Shown piece by piece: positions 17,050-24,928 of a DNA stretch of 64,000 bases; within the stretch, counting starts at the first letter, position 1, and each line of letters starts with the position of its first letter. The notes beneath the pieces were generated by a model that had not been told where the DNA came from, searched no databases, and saw only the letters and a list, made by a program, of their open reading frames with translations. The position numbers were made by a program, and so were the translations under genes. The DNA is from Chitinophagaceae bacterium UBA1946 (GTDB lineage: Bacteria > Bacteroidota > Bacteroidia > Chitinophagales > Chitinophagaceae), in contig DDEU01000078.1 in NCBI GenBank assembly GCA_002336815.1, positions 35,706-99,705 on the forward strand, in the 5' to 3' direction.

Positions 17050-17934
17050 TTATTTAAGTTGACTCAATTGGGTGAACAATGTTTTTTGTTCTGTGGTAAG
17101 GTTGGTGGGCAATTGCACATTGTAGGTAATGTAAAGATCTCCAAACTCAGCTTCTTTTTTGTATACCGGGAAACCTTTTCCTTTAAGCCGGATCTTTGTG
17201 CCGGGCTGCGTTTCGGGATTCACTTTAAGTTTTACTTTTCCATTGAGTGTATCAATCGTAGTATCTCCGCCGAGCACCGCCGTATAAAGGTCGATGTTTA
17301 CCGAAGCATACAGGTCGTTCCCCAGCCGTTTAAAAACAGGGTGGGGGCTAATGGAGAAGGTGATGTACAGATCGCCGGCGGGGCCTCCGTTTACGCCGGG
17401 AGCGCCATAGCCTTTTAGTTTGATCACCTGCCCGTCTGCAATGCCAGCCGGTATAGTGATGCGTACATTTTTTCCGTTTACGGTGAGTACCTGCTGGTGC
17501 GTAAGCATGGCATCTGTAAGATTGAGCGTAAGCTGTGCATTGTAATCCTGTCCACGGAACTTCGCCTGTCTGCCACGGCTTCCACTGCCAAACATCGATT
17601 CAAAAAATCCCGAAAAATCATGATCGTCATCTCCATCTGAAAATCCACCACCCGAAAATGGGGAACCCTGCTGTTGCCGGCCCTGCCGCTGTTGTTCAAA
17701 CTGGTCGGCATGCTGCCAGTCTTTTCCATACTGATCGTATTTTTTTCTTTTTTCAGGATCGCTCAATACCTCGTTGGCTTCATTGATCTGCTGAAATTTT
17801 TTATGGGCTTCTTTATCATTGGGGTTAAGGTCGGGATGCAGTTTTCTTGCCAGTTTCCGGTATGCTTTTTTTACATCTTCTTCTGAAGCTGTTTTGTCAA
17901 TTCCCAGTACCTTATAATAATCTATAAATTCCAT
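17050..17934 (-). CDS. cbpA: DnaJ-class co-chaperone CbpA
   Basis: 294 residues. The J-domain occupies residues 1-70 with the HPD tripeptide at 33-35 (RKLARKLHPDLNPNDK). A Gly/Gln/Phe-rich linker follows (QQRQGRQQQGSPFSGGGFSD, then DFSGFFESMFGSG). The C-terminal peptide-binding domains I and II contain AGIADGQVIKLKGYGAPG and KLKVNPETQPGTKIRLKGKGFP. There is no CxxCxGxG zinc-finger region, which separates it from DnaJ and fits the CbpA/DjlB type. It stimulates DnaK ATPase and in other bacteria also binds curved DNA. It forms a two-gene operon with cbpM and is divergent from the SnoaL-like gene. Confidence 0.9.
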   Translation of the reverse strand: MEFIDYYKVLGIDKTASEEDVKKAYRKLARKLHPDLNPNDKEAHKKFQQINEANEVLSDPEKRKKYDQYGKDWQHADQFEQQRQGRQQQGSPFSGGGFSDGDDDHDFSGFFESMFGSGSRGRQAKFRGQDYNAQLTLNLTDAMLTHQQVLTVNGKNVRITIPAGIADGQVIKLKGYGAPGVNGGPAGDLYITFSISPHPVFKRLGNDLYASVNIDLYTAVLGGDTTIDTLNGKVKLKVNPETQPGTKIRLKGKGFPVYKKEAEFGDLYITYNVQLPTNLTTEQKTLFTQLSQLK

Positions 17935-18069
17935 AGCGCTGCGGTTTTAATTTTCACACTATAAAGTTACTGCACTGTAATTTCTTTATGCTGTTGTTTA
18001 TTTAAAAAAATCCTGTCTGCAAAAAAAAAATAAATCATTAGTTTGGTTTGTACAAATCAACACAACAAC

Positions 18070-18426
18070 ATGACTACAGCAGCAATTGCCAACCGGCTGG
18101 TAACAATGTGCCGGAATGGCCAGGTGGAAGAGGCCAAGGAAGCACTCTTCTCTCCAGACATAACAAGTACGGAGCCCCGTGAAGGATTACTTCCAAAAGA
18201 AGTGAAAGGAATGGAGGCGGTCCGTGCAAAAGCCCTTTTATTCGTTGAACACGTAGAGAATTTTTACGGCCATTTCATTTCCGATCCACTGGTTGCCGGA
18301 GATTATTTTTCGATCAGTTGGGATACCGACCTGCAGATGAAAGGAGGGGAAAGAAATACTTCCACCGAATTGTGTGTGTACAAAGTAAAAGACGGTAAGA
18401 TCGTTTCTGAACAGTTCTTTTACTGA
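18070..18426 (+). CDS. SnoaL-like (NTF2-fold) protein, intact paralogue
   Basis: 118 residues from the ATG at 18070 (MTTAAIANRLVTMCRNGQ). The whole protein is one NTF2/SnoaL-like domain: N-terminal helices, then strands ending in TELCVYKVKDGKIVSEQFFY. It matches the frameshifted gene at 1130-1490 along its length, so the genome holds at least two copies. No signal peptide is seen, so it is cytosolic. NTF2-fold proteins include isomerases, cyclases and binding proteins; the residues seen do not identify a reaction. It is a monocistronic gene divergent from cbpA. Confidence 0.8.
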   Translation: MTTAAIANRLVTMCRNGQVEEAKEALFSPDITSTEPREGLLPKEVKGMEAVRAKALLFVEHVENFYGHFISDPLVAGDYFSISWDTDLQMKGGERNTSTELCVYKVKDGKIVSEQFFY

Positions 18427-18620
18427 TGCCTGCAATATTACACGCTGAAGATTTTATTTGGTTTCCGGGAAGCACAGGGTCAATATAGCTGATACCAGCC
18501 CAACGTTTAGGGTAGGCCATCCTGTGAGCATTCCTATAATATCAGCTTGTTGAAAAAAAGTTAAAGCCCTGTGATGCTGCCGGACCGGTTAAACTTTCTG
18601 CTGCCCGGTATATCCATACT

Positions 18621-18649
18621 AACAATGAAATAATTTTAAAATCATTGTT
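18621..18649 (+). promoter_or_regulatory. Perfect inverted repeat directly upstream of a microprotein start
   Basis: AACAATGA (18621-18628) and TCATTGTT (18642-18649) are exact inverted repeats with a 13-base AT-rich spacer. The second arm touches the ATG at 18650. It could be an operator, or an mRNA hairpin that hides the start codon. No T-tract follows, so it is not a terminator. Confidence 0.45.
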
Positions 18650-18772
18650 ATGAAAAAGTATTTTGAGATCGAATTGAGCAAAACAGAACTGGTAGGTTTT
18701 ATTTTGATCGTTAGCTGGATCGTTGCTTCTGCCTTTGTGCCACTGCCCGCTGTTTGCTCCCTCGGAATGTAA
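18650..18772 (+). CDS. Predicted 40-residue single-span membrane microprotein
   Basis: The ORF is 40 codons: a charged N-terminus (MKKYFEIELSKTELVG) is followed by one hydrophobic segment (FILIVSWIVASAFVPLPAVC) and a short tail. The pattern is that of a small inner-membrane protein, N-terminus in the cytoplasm. It is the only good ORF in the ~495-base gap between the SnoaL-like gene and the M16 protease gene. The perfect inverted repeat at its start is suggestive of regulation. No family is recognised and no homologue can be checked here; coding status is inferred from the composition. Confidence 0.45.
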   Translation: MKKYFEIELSKTELVGFILIVSWIVASAFVPLPAVCSLGM

Positions 18773-18921
18773 TCGTTAAATTATTTTTTTTCAGAAACTT
18801 ACTGCATCACCGCAAACAGCTGCCGGTCTTCTTCTGCATACCTGGAAAGCCAGGATAAAAAGTTTCAGGCATAAGATGTATTTGATTTACATTTATGCCT
18901 CAGTAAATTTCATTTAACCTT

Positions 18922-20289
18922 ATGCCCAACAAACAACCCCTGTTGCTTGTGCTTGCTTTCATTTTTGCTTTAAGCGCTTTTGCACAGCCCAAAGTTCCCG
19001 ATCATGTTTTTTACAGGCAACTTGCCAATGGCCTTGAGGTGTTGGTGCTGGAAGATCATACCATTCCTTTTTCCACCATCGAAATTGCCTGTAAGAACGG
19101 TTCATTTACAGAAGATGACAATTACAATGGACTTAGTCACCTGTACGAACACATGTTTTTCAAGGCCAATAAGGAATATAAAGACCAGGATGAATTTCTG
19201 AAGGAAGTAGGCAAGCTGGATATGAGTTTCAATGGCCAAACGCTTGAAGAAAATGTGACCTATTATTTTACCCTTCCCAAAGAGAATACTTCCAGGGGGT
19301 TGGAGTTTATGAATGCGGCCATCCGGTATCCATTGTTTAATGAAGAGGATATGGAGAAGGAAAATACGGTGGTGGATGCAGAGTTCCAGCGCCATGAATC
19401 GAGCCCGTATTTTGTACTGATCGATACGCTCAATCATTTGCTCTGGGGCCGCAACTACAGTCGCAAAAATATCATCGGCAATCACCAGGTGATCCTCTCC
19501 GCTACGCCTGGCAAAATGGAGGCCATCAAAAATAAATTTTATTATCCCAACAACTGCCTGCTCACCATCGGTGGTGATGTGGATCATGAAGAGGTCTTTC
19601 GAAAAGTTGAAAAGGTATTTAGCTCCTGGAAACCATCCGGCTTTGATCCTGCAAAGGAATATCCCATCCCGGAAATGGATCCGCTCAAAGAGAACAAACT
19701 GGTGGTGCTTGCATCGCCGCTGGCAGAGTCGCCGTTGCTGGTATTGCGCTGGCAGGGGCCTGACATGAGAAATGATATCAAGGCAACTTACACAGCAGAT
19801 GTGTTTTCGTATATCCTAAACCAGCGCATGTCGAAGTTGACACAGGCATTGCAGGAAACCGGGCTGGCAACTGATATCCAGGTAAACTACTATTCCCAAA
19901 AATATGTTGGTCCCATTACATTTTCGGTGTCCCCCAACCCGGCGAAGATCAAAGAATGTTTCCAGGTGATGCAGCAGGAAATGTCCAAATGGGATGATGA
20001 CAGTTATATCTACGACCAGCAGATAGAACGTGCCAAAAAAATACTCGCCATTACCCAGGTAGAAGACAGGGAAGAAGTGGAAAGGTATGTTCACCTGTTC
20101 TCATTCTGGTGGGCCTGTGCATCGGTAGATTACTACACTTTTTACGGGGACAATCTTAATAAGATCACCCGGCAGGATATCAAGGATTATGTTCGGAAAT
20201 ACATCAAGGGAAAGCCTTTTGCCGGCGGTCTCATCGTTCCGGCTGATGCCGGTTTTAACACTGATCCCAATCTTTATTTCTCAAAATGA
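18922..20289 (+). CDS. Exported M16 zinc metalloprotease, catalytic subunit
   Basis: 455 residues with a signal peptide (MPNKQPLLLVLAFIFALSAFAQ). The inverted zinc motif HxxEH is present as H73-L-Y-E76-H77 (GLSHLYEHMFF), and the third ligand is predicted at Glu154 (NTVVDAEFQRHE). The second half (~240-440) is the non-catalytic repeat of the M16 fold. M16B proteases work as heterodimers, cutting unfolded peptides in a closed chamber. The stop codon overlaps the start of the next gene (ATGA), which encodes a partner without the zinc motif, so the two are translationally coupled and probably form one enzyme in the periplasm. A role in clearing or feeding on peptides is likely. Confidence 0.92.
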   Translation: MPNKQPLLLVLAFIFALSAFAQPKVPDHVFYRQLANGLEVLVLEDHTIPFSTIEIACKNGSFTEDDNYNGLSHLYEHMFFKANKEYKDQDEFLKEVGKLDMSFNGQTLEENVTYYFTLPKENTSRGLEFMNAAIRYPLFNEEDMEKENTVVDAEFQRHESSPYFVLIDTLNHLLWGRNYSRKNIIGNHQVILSATPGKMEAIKNKFYYPNNCLLTIGGDVDHEEVFRKVEKVFSSWKPSGFDPAKEYPIPEMDPLKENKLVVLASPLAESPLLVLRWQGPDMRNDIKATYTADVFSYILNQRMSKLTQALQETGLATDIQVNYYSQKYVGPITFSVSPNPAKIKECFQVMQQEMSKWDDDSYIYDQQIERAKKILAITQVEDREEVERYVHLFSFWWACASVDYYTFYGDNLNKITRQDIKDYVRKYIKGKPFAGGLIVPADAGFNTDPNLYFSK

Positions 20290-21599
20290 CATTCATGAAA
20301 AATAATTTTTTAAAATACGGCAGCACCTGTTACCTGCTGCTCCTAATCCTGGTATCAACTGCGACACTTGCGCAAAATAAAACAGAGGAATTTACAGTAA
20401 ACGGACTGAAAGTAATACTGAAGCAAACGCAGAAGGAAACGATTGTAATGGGCATGTACTTTAGAGGAGGTACCAGCAATTATGATGCTGCCAATGCAGG
20501 TATTGAATCGCTGGCATTGTCGGGGATCATCGAATGCGGCACTGCAAGCTTTCCGGCGAACGACTTCAATGACCAGACCGATGAATATGGTTTTCATTTA
20601 TCAGGTGAGGCAACCAATGATTATGGATTGGTAAAACTGGGTTGTATTTCGAAGTACGTTAATGAGGCGTGGAAATTATTTTCGGCAGCGATCGCTTCAC
20701 CGGTTTTTGAAAGCCAGAAGTTTAACCTGCTCAAAGAACAAAAGATCAATGATATTAGAATGGTATCCTCCAACCCCGATGAAAGGTTAAAGGAACTGGC
20801 CAGGGAATTCGCTTTTGCAGGTACCAGCTATGCCATCAACCCGGATGGAAGCGTTGCAGGATTAACGGCCCTCACAAGGGATAAAGTGAAGGATTATTAT
20901 TACAATACATTGCTCAATAAAAAACGCATGTTCCTGGTAGTGGCAGGTAATATTTCCCGGCAGGATATTGAGAAAAAAGTACAGGAAGCTTTTGCAGCCG
21001 TTCCAGAAAAAGAATACAATGAAGTAAAGATCGAAAACCGGCTTTTTTCAAAAGAAACCTACAAAATCGACAACCGTCCCATTGCCACCAACTATATCGG
21101 CGGCATTCTCAATGCGCCGGTGCTGAGCAGTGATGATTACCCTGCTTACCGCCTGGCAGTGAGTATCCTGAGCAGCGCCATGTTTGATGTGATCCGGTTG
21201 AATAAACAACTTTCCTATGCGCCTTCTGCCCATTATTCGCAGGGTAAAATAGCTTATGTAACCATGTATGCCAGTACCACGCAACCGAAGGAAACGGTAA
21301 AGGCTATGCGCTTTGTGCTTTCGTATATCAAGGACAATACTTATACCGGCAGGATAATGAATAAAGTGAGGAAGCACCAGTTGCTGGCGTATATGCAACG
21401 GCAGGAGATCATGTCTGATATCGCAGATGAGTTGGGAGAAGCCGAAATTATGGGCGACTGGAAGCTTGCTGAGAACCTGGTAGAAAGGATGAACAAAGTT
21501 ACCGCAGGTGAGATGCAGGAAGTATTGAATCAATATGCCAAATACATCACCTGGGCCTATGTTGGTAATAAAGGGCTGGGAGAGGAGGCGTTTAAATAA
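20286..21599 (+). CDS. M16-family protein lacking the zinc motif (partner subunit)
   Basis: 437 residues if the overlapping ATG at 20286 is used; a second ATG at 20295 (MKNNFLKYGS) also gives a good signal peptide ending TATLAQ. The M16 fold is recognisable (VNGLKVILKQT, MGMYFRGGTSNYD), but where HxxEH should lie the sequence reads NAGIESLALSG, so no zinc can be held. The later part keeps the family pattern (YPAYRLAVSILSSAMFDVIR, LSYAPSAHYS). Non-catalytic M16 subunits help to bind substrate and close the chamber, as in the beta/alpha pairs of processing peptidases. It directly follows the catalytic subunit gene and is the expected partner. Confidence 0.9.
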   Translation: MTFMKNNFLKYGSTCYLLLLILVSTATLAQNKTEEFTVNGLKVILKQTQKETIVMGMYFRGGTSNYDAANAGIESLALSGIIECGTASFPANDFNDQTDEYGFHLSGEATNDYGLVKLGCISKYVNEAWKLFSAAIASPVFESQKFNLLKEQKINDIRMVSSNPDERLKELAREFAFAGTSYAINPDGSVAGLTALTRDKVKDYYYNTLLNKKRMFLVVAGNISRQDIEKKVQEAFAAVPEKEYNEVKIENRLFSKETYKIDNRPIATNYIGGILNAPVLSSDDYPAYRLAVSILSSAMFDVIRLNKQLSYAPSAHYSQGKIAYVTMYASTTQPKETVKAMRFVLSYIKDNTYTGRIMNKVRKHQLLAYMQRQEIMSDIADELGEAEIMGDWKLAENLVERMNKVTAGEMQEVLNQYAKYITWAYVGNKGLGEEAFK

Positions 21600-21645
21600 T
21601 AGCGTTGTCTCCTATTCCGGGAGATGAAAATCAAGTTGATTTCAA

Positions 21646-22008
21646 ATGAATAACAGCATAACACAACGAAAGGAAAAACTTAAAAAATTCTCACACATCC
21701 TGGCAGGTGTACTTATCCTGCTGCACGCTTTTGAAAAACACGAAGGCGGTCATGGCACCTACATTTTTTTTGTAATTGCCGGGATTGTTTTTTTGAGCAT
21801 TGCCATCTTTCATCACCCGTTAAAACGCCGGTTTCCACTGGTTGATACTTGTTTTTTTAGTATCGAAGCATTGCTGTCTTTCGTTATAGCTTATGATTAT
21901 TTTCACATGAACAAAACAGGTTTACCCTTTATGTACCTGCTGGCCGGCATCCTTCAGCTAAGCGCCGTCTTTATATTTTCGAAAAAGCTTAAAAATAGCC
22001 AGCTGTAG
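21646..22008 (+). CDS. Small multi-span membrane protein of unknown function
   Basis: 120 residues, no family recognised. A basic N-terminus (QRKEKLKKFSH) precedes about four hydrophobic segments: ILAGVLILLHAF, YIFFVIAGIVFLSIAIF, DTCFFSIEALLSFVIAY and FMYLLAGILQLSAVFIF. Between the first two is a His/Glu-rich loop (HAFEKHEGGHG), which could bind metal. It begins 46 bases after the M16 pair on the same strand and may be read through from it. The coding status is supported by length, composition and a following gene in close tandem. Confidence 0.6.
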   Translation: MNNSITQRKEKLKKFSHILAGVLILLHAFEKHEGGHGTYIFFVIAGIVFLSIAIFHHPLKRRFPLVDTCFFSIEALLSFVIAYDYFHMNKTGLPFMYLLAGILQLSAVFIFSKKLKNSQL

Positions 22009-22035
22009 TATTTTTAAAATTTTAATTATCAACTC

Positions 22036-22377
22036 ATGAAAAACTTTTTTTTAATAGGTTTTCTTTTAGCAGGAATGACAGTTTTTTCACAAAATAAACT
22101 AACCGCATACCTAGAGCTTCGGGGTAGTGTAGATGCGCTGGGTAACATCGTTCTTGATAATGTTGTACAACCAAAAAAAACAACGAAAGCCGACAGCCTG
22201 ATAAACTATGCTTCTATTAAAAAGATCATTGCGTTGCGTGAGCCCGTCAGCGTTATGGAAGCTTTGTCGGAAGCGGGCTGGATGCTCGTTGCAGTAACAC
22301 AGGTTTCCAGCGACAAAGAGGGCCGCCCCAACAGTCCATTTATGTTATACTACTTCAAAAAAGAAATTGACCTCTAA
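22036..22377 (+). CDS. Small exported protein of unknown function
   Basis: 113 residues. A signal peptide is clear (MKNFFLIGFLLAGMTVFSQ). The mature ~95 residues include YLELRGSVDALGNIVLDNV and, near the end, SVMEALSEAGWMLVAVTQVSS and PFMLYYFKKEIDL. This pattern (an early beta strand, a helix 'MEAL...GW' and a final strand pair) is like small periplasmic proteins of Bacteroidota with no assigned role. It follows the membrane protein gene by 27 bases, so the two probably share a transcript. Confidence 0.6.
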   Translation: MKNFFLIGFLLAGMTVFSQNKLTAYLELRGSVDALGNIVLDNVVQPKKTTKADSLINYASIKKIIALREPVSVMEALSEAGWMLVAVTQVSSDKEGRPNSPFMLYYFKKEIDL

Positions 22378-22386
22378 GCCAATCAA

Positions 22387-22448
22387 CATTCAAAACTCAA
22401 AACTCAGAATTCAAAATTCAAAACTTATAATTCAAAACTCATAATTCC
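22387..22448. repeat. AT-rich TTCAAAACTC-type degenerate tandem repeat
   Basis: About six imperfect copies of a ~10-base unit (TTCAAAACTC, TTCAAAATTC, TTCAAAACTTATAA) follow one another directly after a gene end. Similar ATTCAAAA strings recur between genes in many Bacteroidota genomes. No stem or coding frame is seen. Confidence 0.6.
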
Positions 22449-22586
22449 GTACGTATTTCCCCTAAGCCACAATCGTACAATTCCGTTAATTTTTGGTTTA
22501 ATATTTGCTGGTATGAAGGCACTTTGAAAAACCATCGCCCGTAAGGAGCAACGCTCTTTACCGGTGATACAAATCCAATTCATATC

Positions 22587-23393
22587 ATGCCGGGATCTTT
22601 ACTTTCATTGATCGCTGCTATGCTTATATGCTGCAGCGCCAACAGCCAGTCTTTAAAAGCTGTTTCCGTTAATCTTTTTGGGTACATTACAGAAAATAAT
22701 AACGAACGGTCATTGCGTGACGGTGTCGCCGTTATTTTCAATGGTCAAAGCGATGCAGTCGATCTTTCCGATGCAAAGAAATTGTCGAACCCTGCCGAAA
22801 ATATTGCAATTCTCCGGCAGCAGGTGTTGCTGGCTGCAGAGCAGCGTACTACTTACGATACCATTCCCATTACCCTGTGGAATCTTCAGCAGCGGGCATA
22901 TGAACTGGAGATCTTCACCAAAAATATTGACACACTATACCTGGAAGATGTGAAGACACATGCCAAAACGGTATTGCACACTGCCACAGACACCATCAAG
23001 TATAGTTTTACCAGCCTGCAGGCAAATACAGCAAAGGATTCAGTAATTTCTTTTTGGTTGATATTTGACACGGTTGCTGCAGTAACACCGCCAGCACCAC
23101 ATCATTGCGGACAGGGACAGCATCATCCCCGCAAAAGAGCACATCATCACCAGCTCAACGTATTTCCTAACCCATCAACCGGCGGATATATCCATCTTGA
23201 AATGCAGGAAATGGCTGCAGGAACCTGTAAAGTAAGTTTCTTTGGACTTGGCCACATTTCGTCATACAGTTTTAAACATGGCGATTCCTGTAATGAAAGA
23301 ATCAATACTGCTAACCTGCCGAAAGGAAAATACTATTTCATTATAGAAGATGAGGAAGGCTGGAAAGAAGCCAGGCAAATAGAAATTTATTGA
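22587..23393 (+). CDS. T9SS type A cargo protein with His-rich linker
   Basis: 268 residues. The N-terminal hydrophobic stretch (LLSLIAAMLICCSANSQ) is a signal peptide. The central ~150 residues (RDGVAVIFNGQSDAVDLSDAKKLSNP, TTYDTIPITLWNLQQRAYEL) match the 'fibronectin-like plus sorting tail' region that often precedes T9SS tails. A His-rich linker follows (HHCGQGQHHPRKRAHHHQ), then a type A sorting domain: LNVFPNPSTGGYIHLEM...LPKGKYYFIIED...ARQIEIY. The tail predicts secretion through the type IX system and attachment to the surface. The His cluster may bind metal. The protein looks like a whole sorting unit with little other cargo. Confidence 0.8.
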   Translation: MPGSLLSLIAAMLICCSANSQSLKAVSVNLFGYITENNNERSLRDGVAVIFNGQSDAVDLSDAKKLSNPAENIAILRQQVLLAAEQRTTYDTIPITLWNLQQRAYELEIFTKNIDTLYLEDVKTHAKTVLHTATDTIKYSFTSLQANTAKDSVISFWLIFDTVAAVTPPAPHHCGQGQHHPRKRAHHHQLNVFPNPSTGGYIHLEMQEMAAGTCKVSFFGLGHISSYSFKHGDSCNERINTANLPKGKYYFIIEDEEGWKEARQIEIY

Positions 23394-23431
23394 TAGGATA
23401 TTGGCGCCTGTTCACCGGTGCTAAGCAATAA

Positions 23432-23466
23432 AAAAAGCAGCAGGCGATTGGCACCTGCTGCTTTTT
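23432..23466. terminator. Bidirectional terminator between convergent genes
   Basis: Perfect 13-base stem AAAAAGCAGCAGG / CCTGCTGCTTTTT with a 9-base loop (23445-23453), A-rich on the left and T-rich on the right. It can terminate both the + gene ending at 23393 and the - operon ending at 23484. Confidence 0.92.
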
Positions 23467-23483
23467 AATACCTGCATTACTAT

Positions 23484-23732
23484 TTACCGGTCTATTGAGC
23501 CCAGCACTTTTTTCATAAAAGTATTGGCCGCATCTTTCTCGGGTATACCATCGGTGATCATCTGGTGAACTTCCAGTGCGCCGCACATATTAGAGATCAA
23601 CTCACCGATCACATCTACTTCTTCACTTTTTAATGAGGCAGCCTCTGAAGTATGTTCCAGCACTTTGATGGCAGTTTCTATTTCTTCAACAGTACAGGTT
23701 CGCTGTATCTGCCTAATTACGGGTAGCTTCAT
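23484..23732 (-). CDS. DUF6952 family protein
   Basis: 82 residues, small and helical: KLPVIRQIQRTCTVEEIETAIKVLE, then SLKSEEVDVIGELISNMCGALEVHQMI and a C-terminal helix ending VLGSIDR. This matches the DUF6952 family, usually found beside a thioredoxin and a peroxiredoxin in Bacteroidota. Here it is the last gene of such an operon and its start overlaps the end of the thioredoxin gene by 20 bases. The single Cys-rich feature is weak (Cys in RTCT and NMCG), so a direct redox role cannot be claimed. Its conserved position suggests a helper for the peroxide-reducing pair. Confidence 0.8.
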   Translation of the reverse strand: MKLPVIRQIQRTCTVEEIETAIKVLEHTSEAASLKSEEVDVIGELISNMCGALEVHQMITDGIPEKDAANTFMKKVLGSIDR

Positions 23733-24024
23733 CGATCAATGCTTTTAAAAGTTCTTCTTTATTGGTTTGCACCTGCGCCAACAGCACGCCATTCTTAAAA
23801 CTTGCAAAAGTAGGCAGGTTGTTTACGCTGGCCAGTTTGCGGGAGTCGGGAAATTTTTCTGCGTCTACCAGCACAAATGTTGCTGAGTCCTGCTCACCTG
23901 CCAGTCTTTTGAATTTTGGTTTCATCAGGCGGCAATTGCCGCACCAGCCGGCAGAGAATTGTACCACTACTGTTTCATGCTGTGCTACGATCTCCGCTAA
24001 ATTATCTGCTGCTAATTCTATCAT
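23713..24024 (-). CDS. Thioredoxin-like reductant of the peroxiredoxin operon
   Basis: 103 residues, single thioredoxin fold without signal peptide. The active site reads GWCGNCRLMKPKF with C28 and C31, a variant of the usual CGPC; cis-Pro strand is in NNLPTFASFKNG. It is shorter than a typical dithiol-disulfide oxidoreductase and is cytosolic. The Asn in place of Pro changes redox potential in other thioredoxin-like proteins. It lies 11 bases downstream of the peroxiredoxin gene and most likely reduces that enzyme's disulfide. Confidence 0.9.
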   Translation of the reverse strand: MIELAADNLAEIVAQHETVVVQFSAGWCGNCRLMKPKFKRLAGEQDSATFVLVDAEKFPDSRKLASVNNLPTFASFKNGVLLAQVQTNKEELLKALIDEATRN

Positions 24025-24035
24025 TAATCATCGGT

Positions 24036-24668
24036 TTAGTTGGTTGAAAAATATTCGGCCACGCCTTCTGTAGTTGCTTTCATCGCAGCTTTTCCTTCTT
24101 CCCAGTTAGCCGGACAAACTTCTCCATGTTTTTCTACATGAAGCTGTGCATCGATCAGCCTGATGTATTCATCAATATTTCTTCCCAAAGGAAAATCGTT
24201 GATCGATTCGTGACGTACGATACCGGTTTTGTCAATGATGAAAGTGCCACGGTATGCAATGGGAGCGCCTGCAAAAGACCAGGTCTTTGTATCACTGTTA
24301 AAACTGTATTCACCACCCAGTACTCCATAATTCATGGATATCACTTTAGCAGTATCGGCCACGATGGGGAAGGTAACGCCTTCGATTCCGCCATTGTCTT
24401 TTGGAGTGGTAAGCCACGCCAGGTGAGTTTCCTCTGTGTCGGTTGAACATCCCACCACCACGGTTTCTCTTTTCTCAAATTCGGCCAGCTTTTCCTGGAA
24501 AGCATGTATCTCCGTTGGACATACAAAAGTGAAATCTTTTGGGTAAAAAAAGAATACTACATTCTTTTTACCAACGTACTGATCCAGGCTGAATTGCTCC
24601 GCTATCTCTTCGCCATTAATTACTGCACCTGCTGTAAAATGTGGTGCTTTTTTTCCTACGAGTGACAT
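24036..24668 (-). CDS. Typical 2-Cys peroxiredoxin (AhpC/Prx1 type)
   Basis: 210 residues. The peroxidatic cysteine is Cys50 in YPKDFTFVCPTEIHAFQ and the resolving cysteine is Cys185 in GEVCPANWEEGKAAM. The Arg that completes the active site is in the AYRGTFIIDKTGIVRH region. The enzyme reduces H2O2, peroxynitrite and small organic hydroperoxides in the cytosol. It is the first gene of a tight three-gene operon with a CGNC thioredoxin and a DUF6952 protein, which is the usual Bacteroidota arrangement. No AhpF is present, so the thioredoxin is the likely electron donor. Confidence 0.93.
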   Translation of the reverse strand: MSLVGKKAPHFTAGAVINGEEIAEQFSLDQYVGKKNVVFFFYPKDFTFVCPTEIHAFQEKLAEFEKRETVVVGCSTDTEETHLAWLTTPKDNGGIEGVTFPIVADTAKVISMNYGVLGGEYSFNSDTKTWSFAGAPIAYRGTFIIDKTGIVRHESINDFPLGRNIDEYIRLIDAQLHVEKHGEVCPANWEEGKAAMKATTEGVAEYFSTN

Positions 24669-24874
24669 ATATGTTGTTTTAGTTAATTACACGATTCCCT
24701 GCTTAAAACAATCATTGAAACAAATTGTTCAAAGCCGCAAATGACAGCGAAAAAGTTTTGTTGAAATGTTGAAAGGAAACCCTGACGGGCTCCTGCCTTT
24801 GAGGCCACAAAGAAAGCGAATTTTGTCTATATGAAAAAGTATAAGTAGCAGGCCACCATCAATTGGCATAAAAT

Positions 24875-24904
24875 ACAACGCAGGGATGTGAATCCCTGCG
24901 CTGT
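24875..24904 (-). terminator. Terminator after the PRC-barrel gene
   Basis: Stem CGCAGGGAT (24879-24887) / ATCCCTGCG (24892-24900) with a 4-base loop, extended by four further pairs beyond one mismatch. On the minus strand it is followed by a T-rich stretch (GTATTTTAT), suiting the gene that ends at 24929. Confidence 0.75.
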
Positions 24905-24928
24905 AGTAGTTTGTTGAAAAGATCAGGA

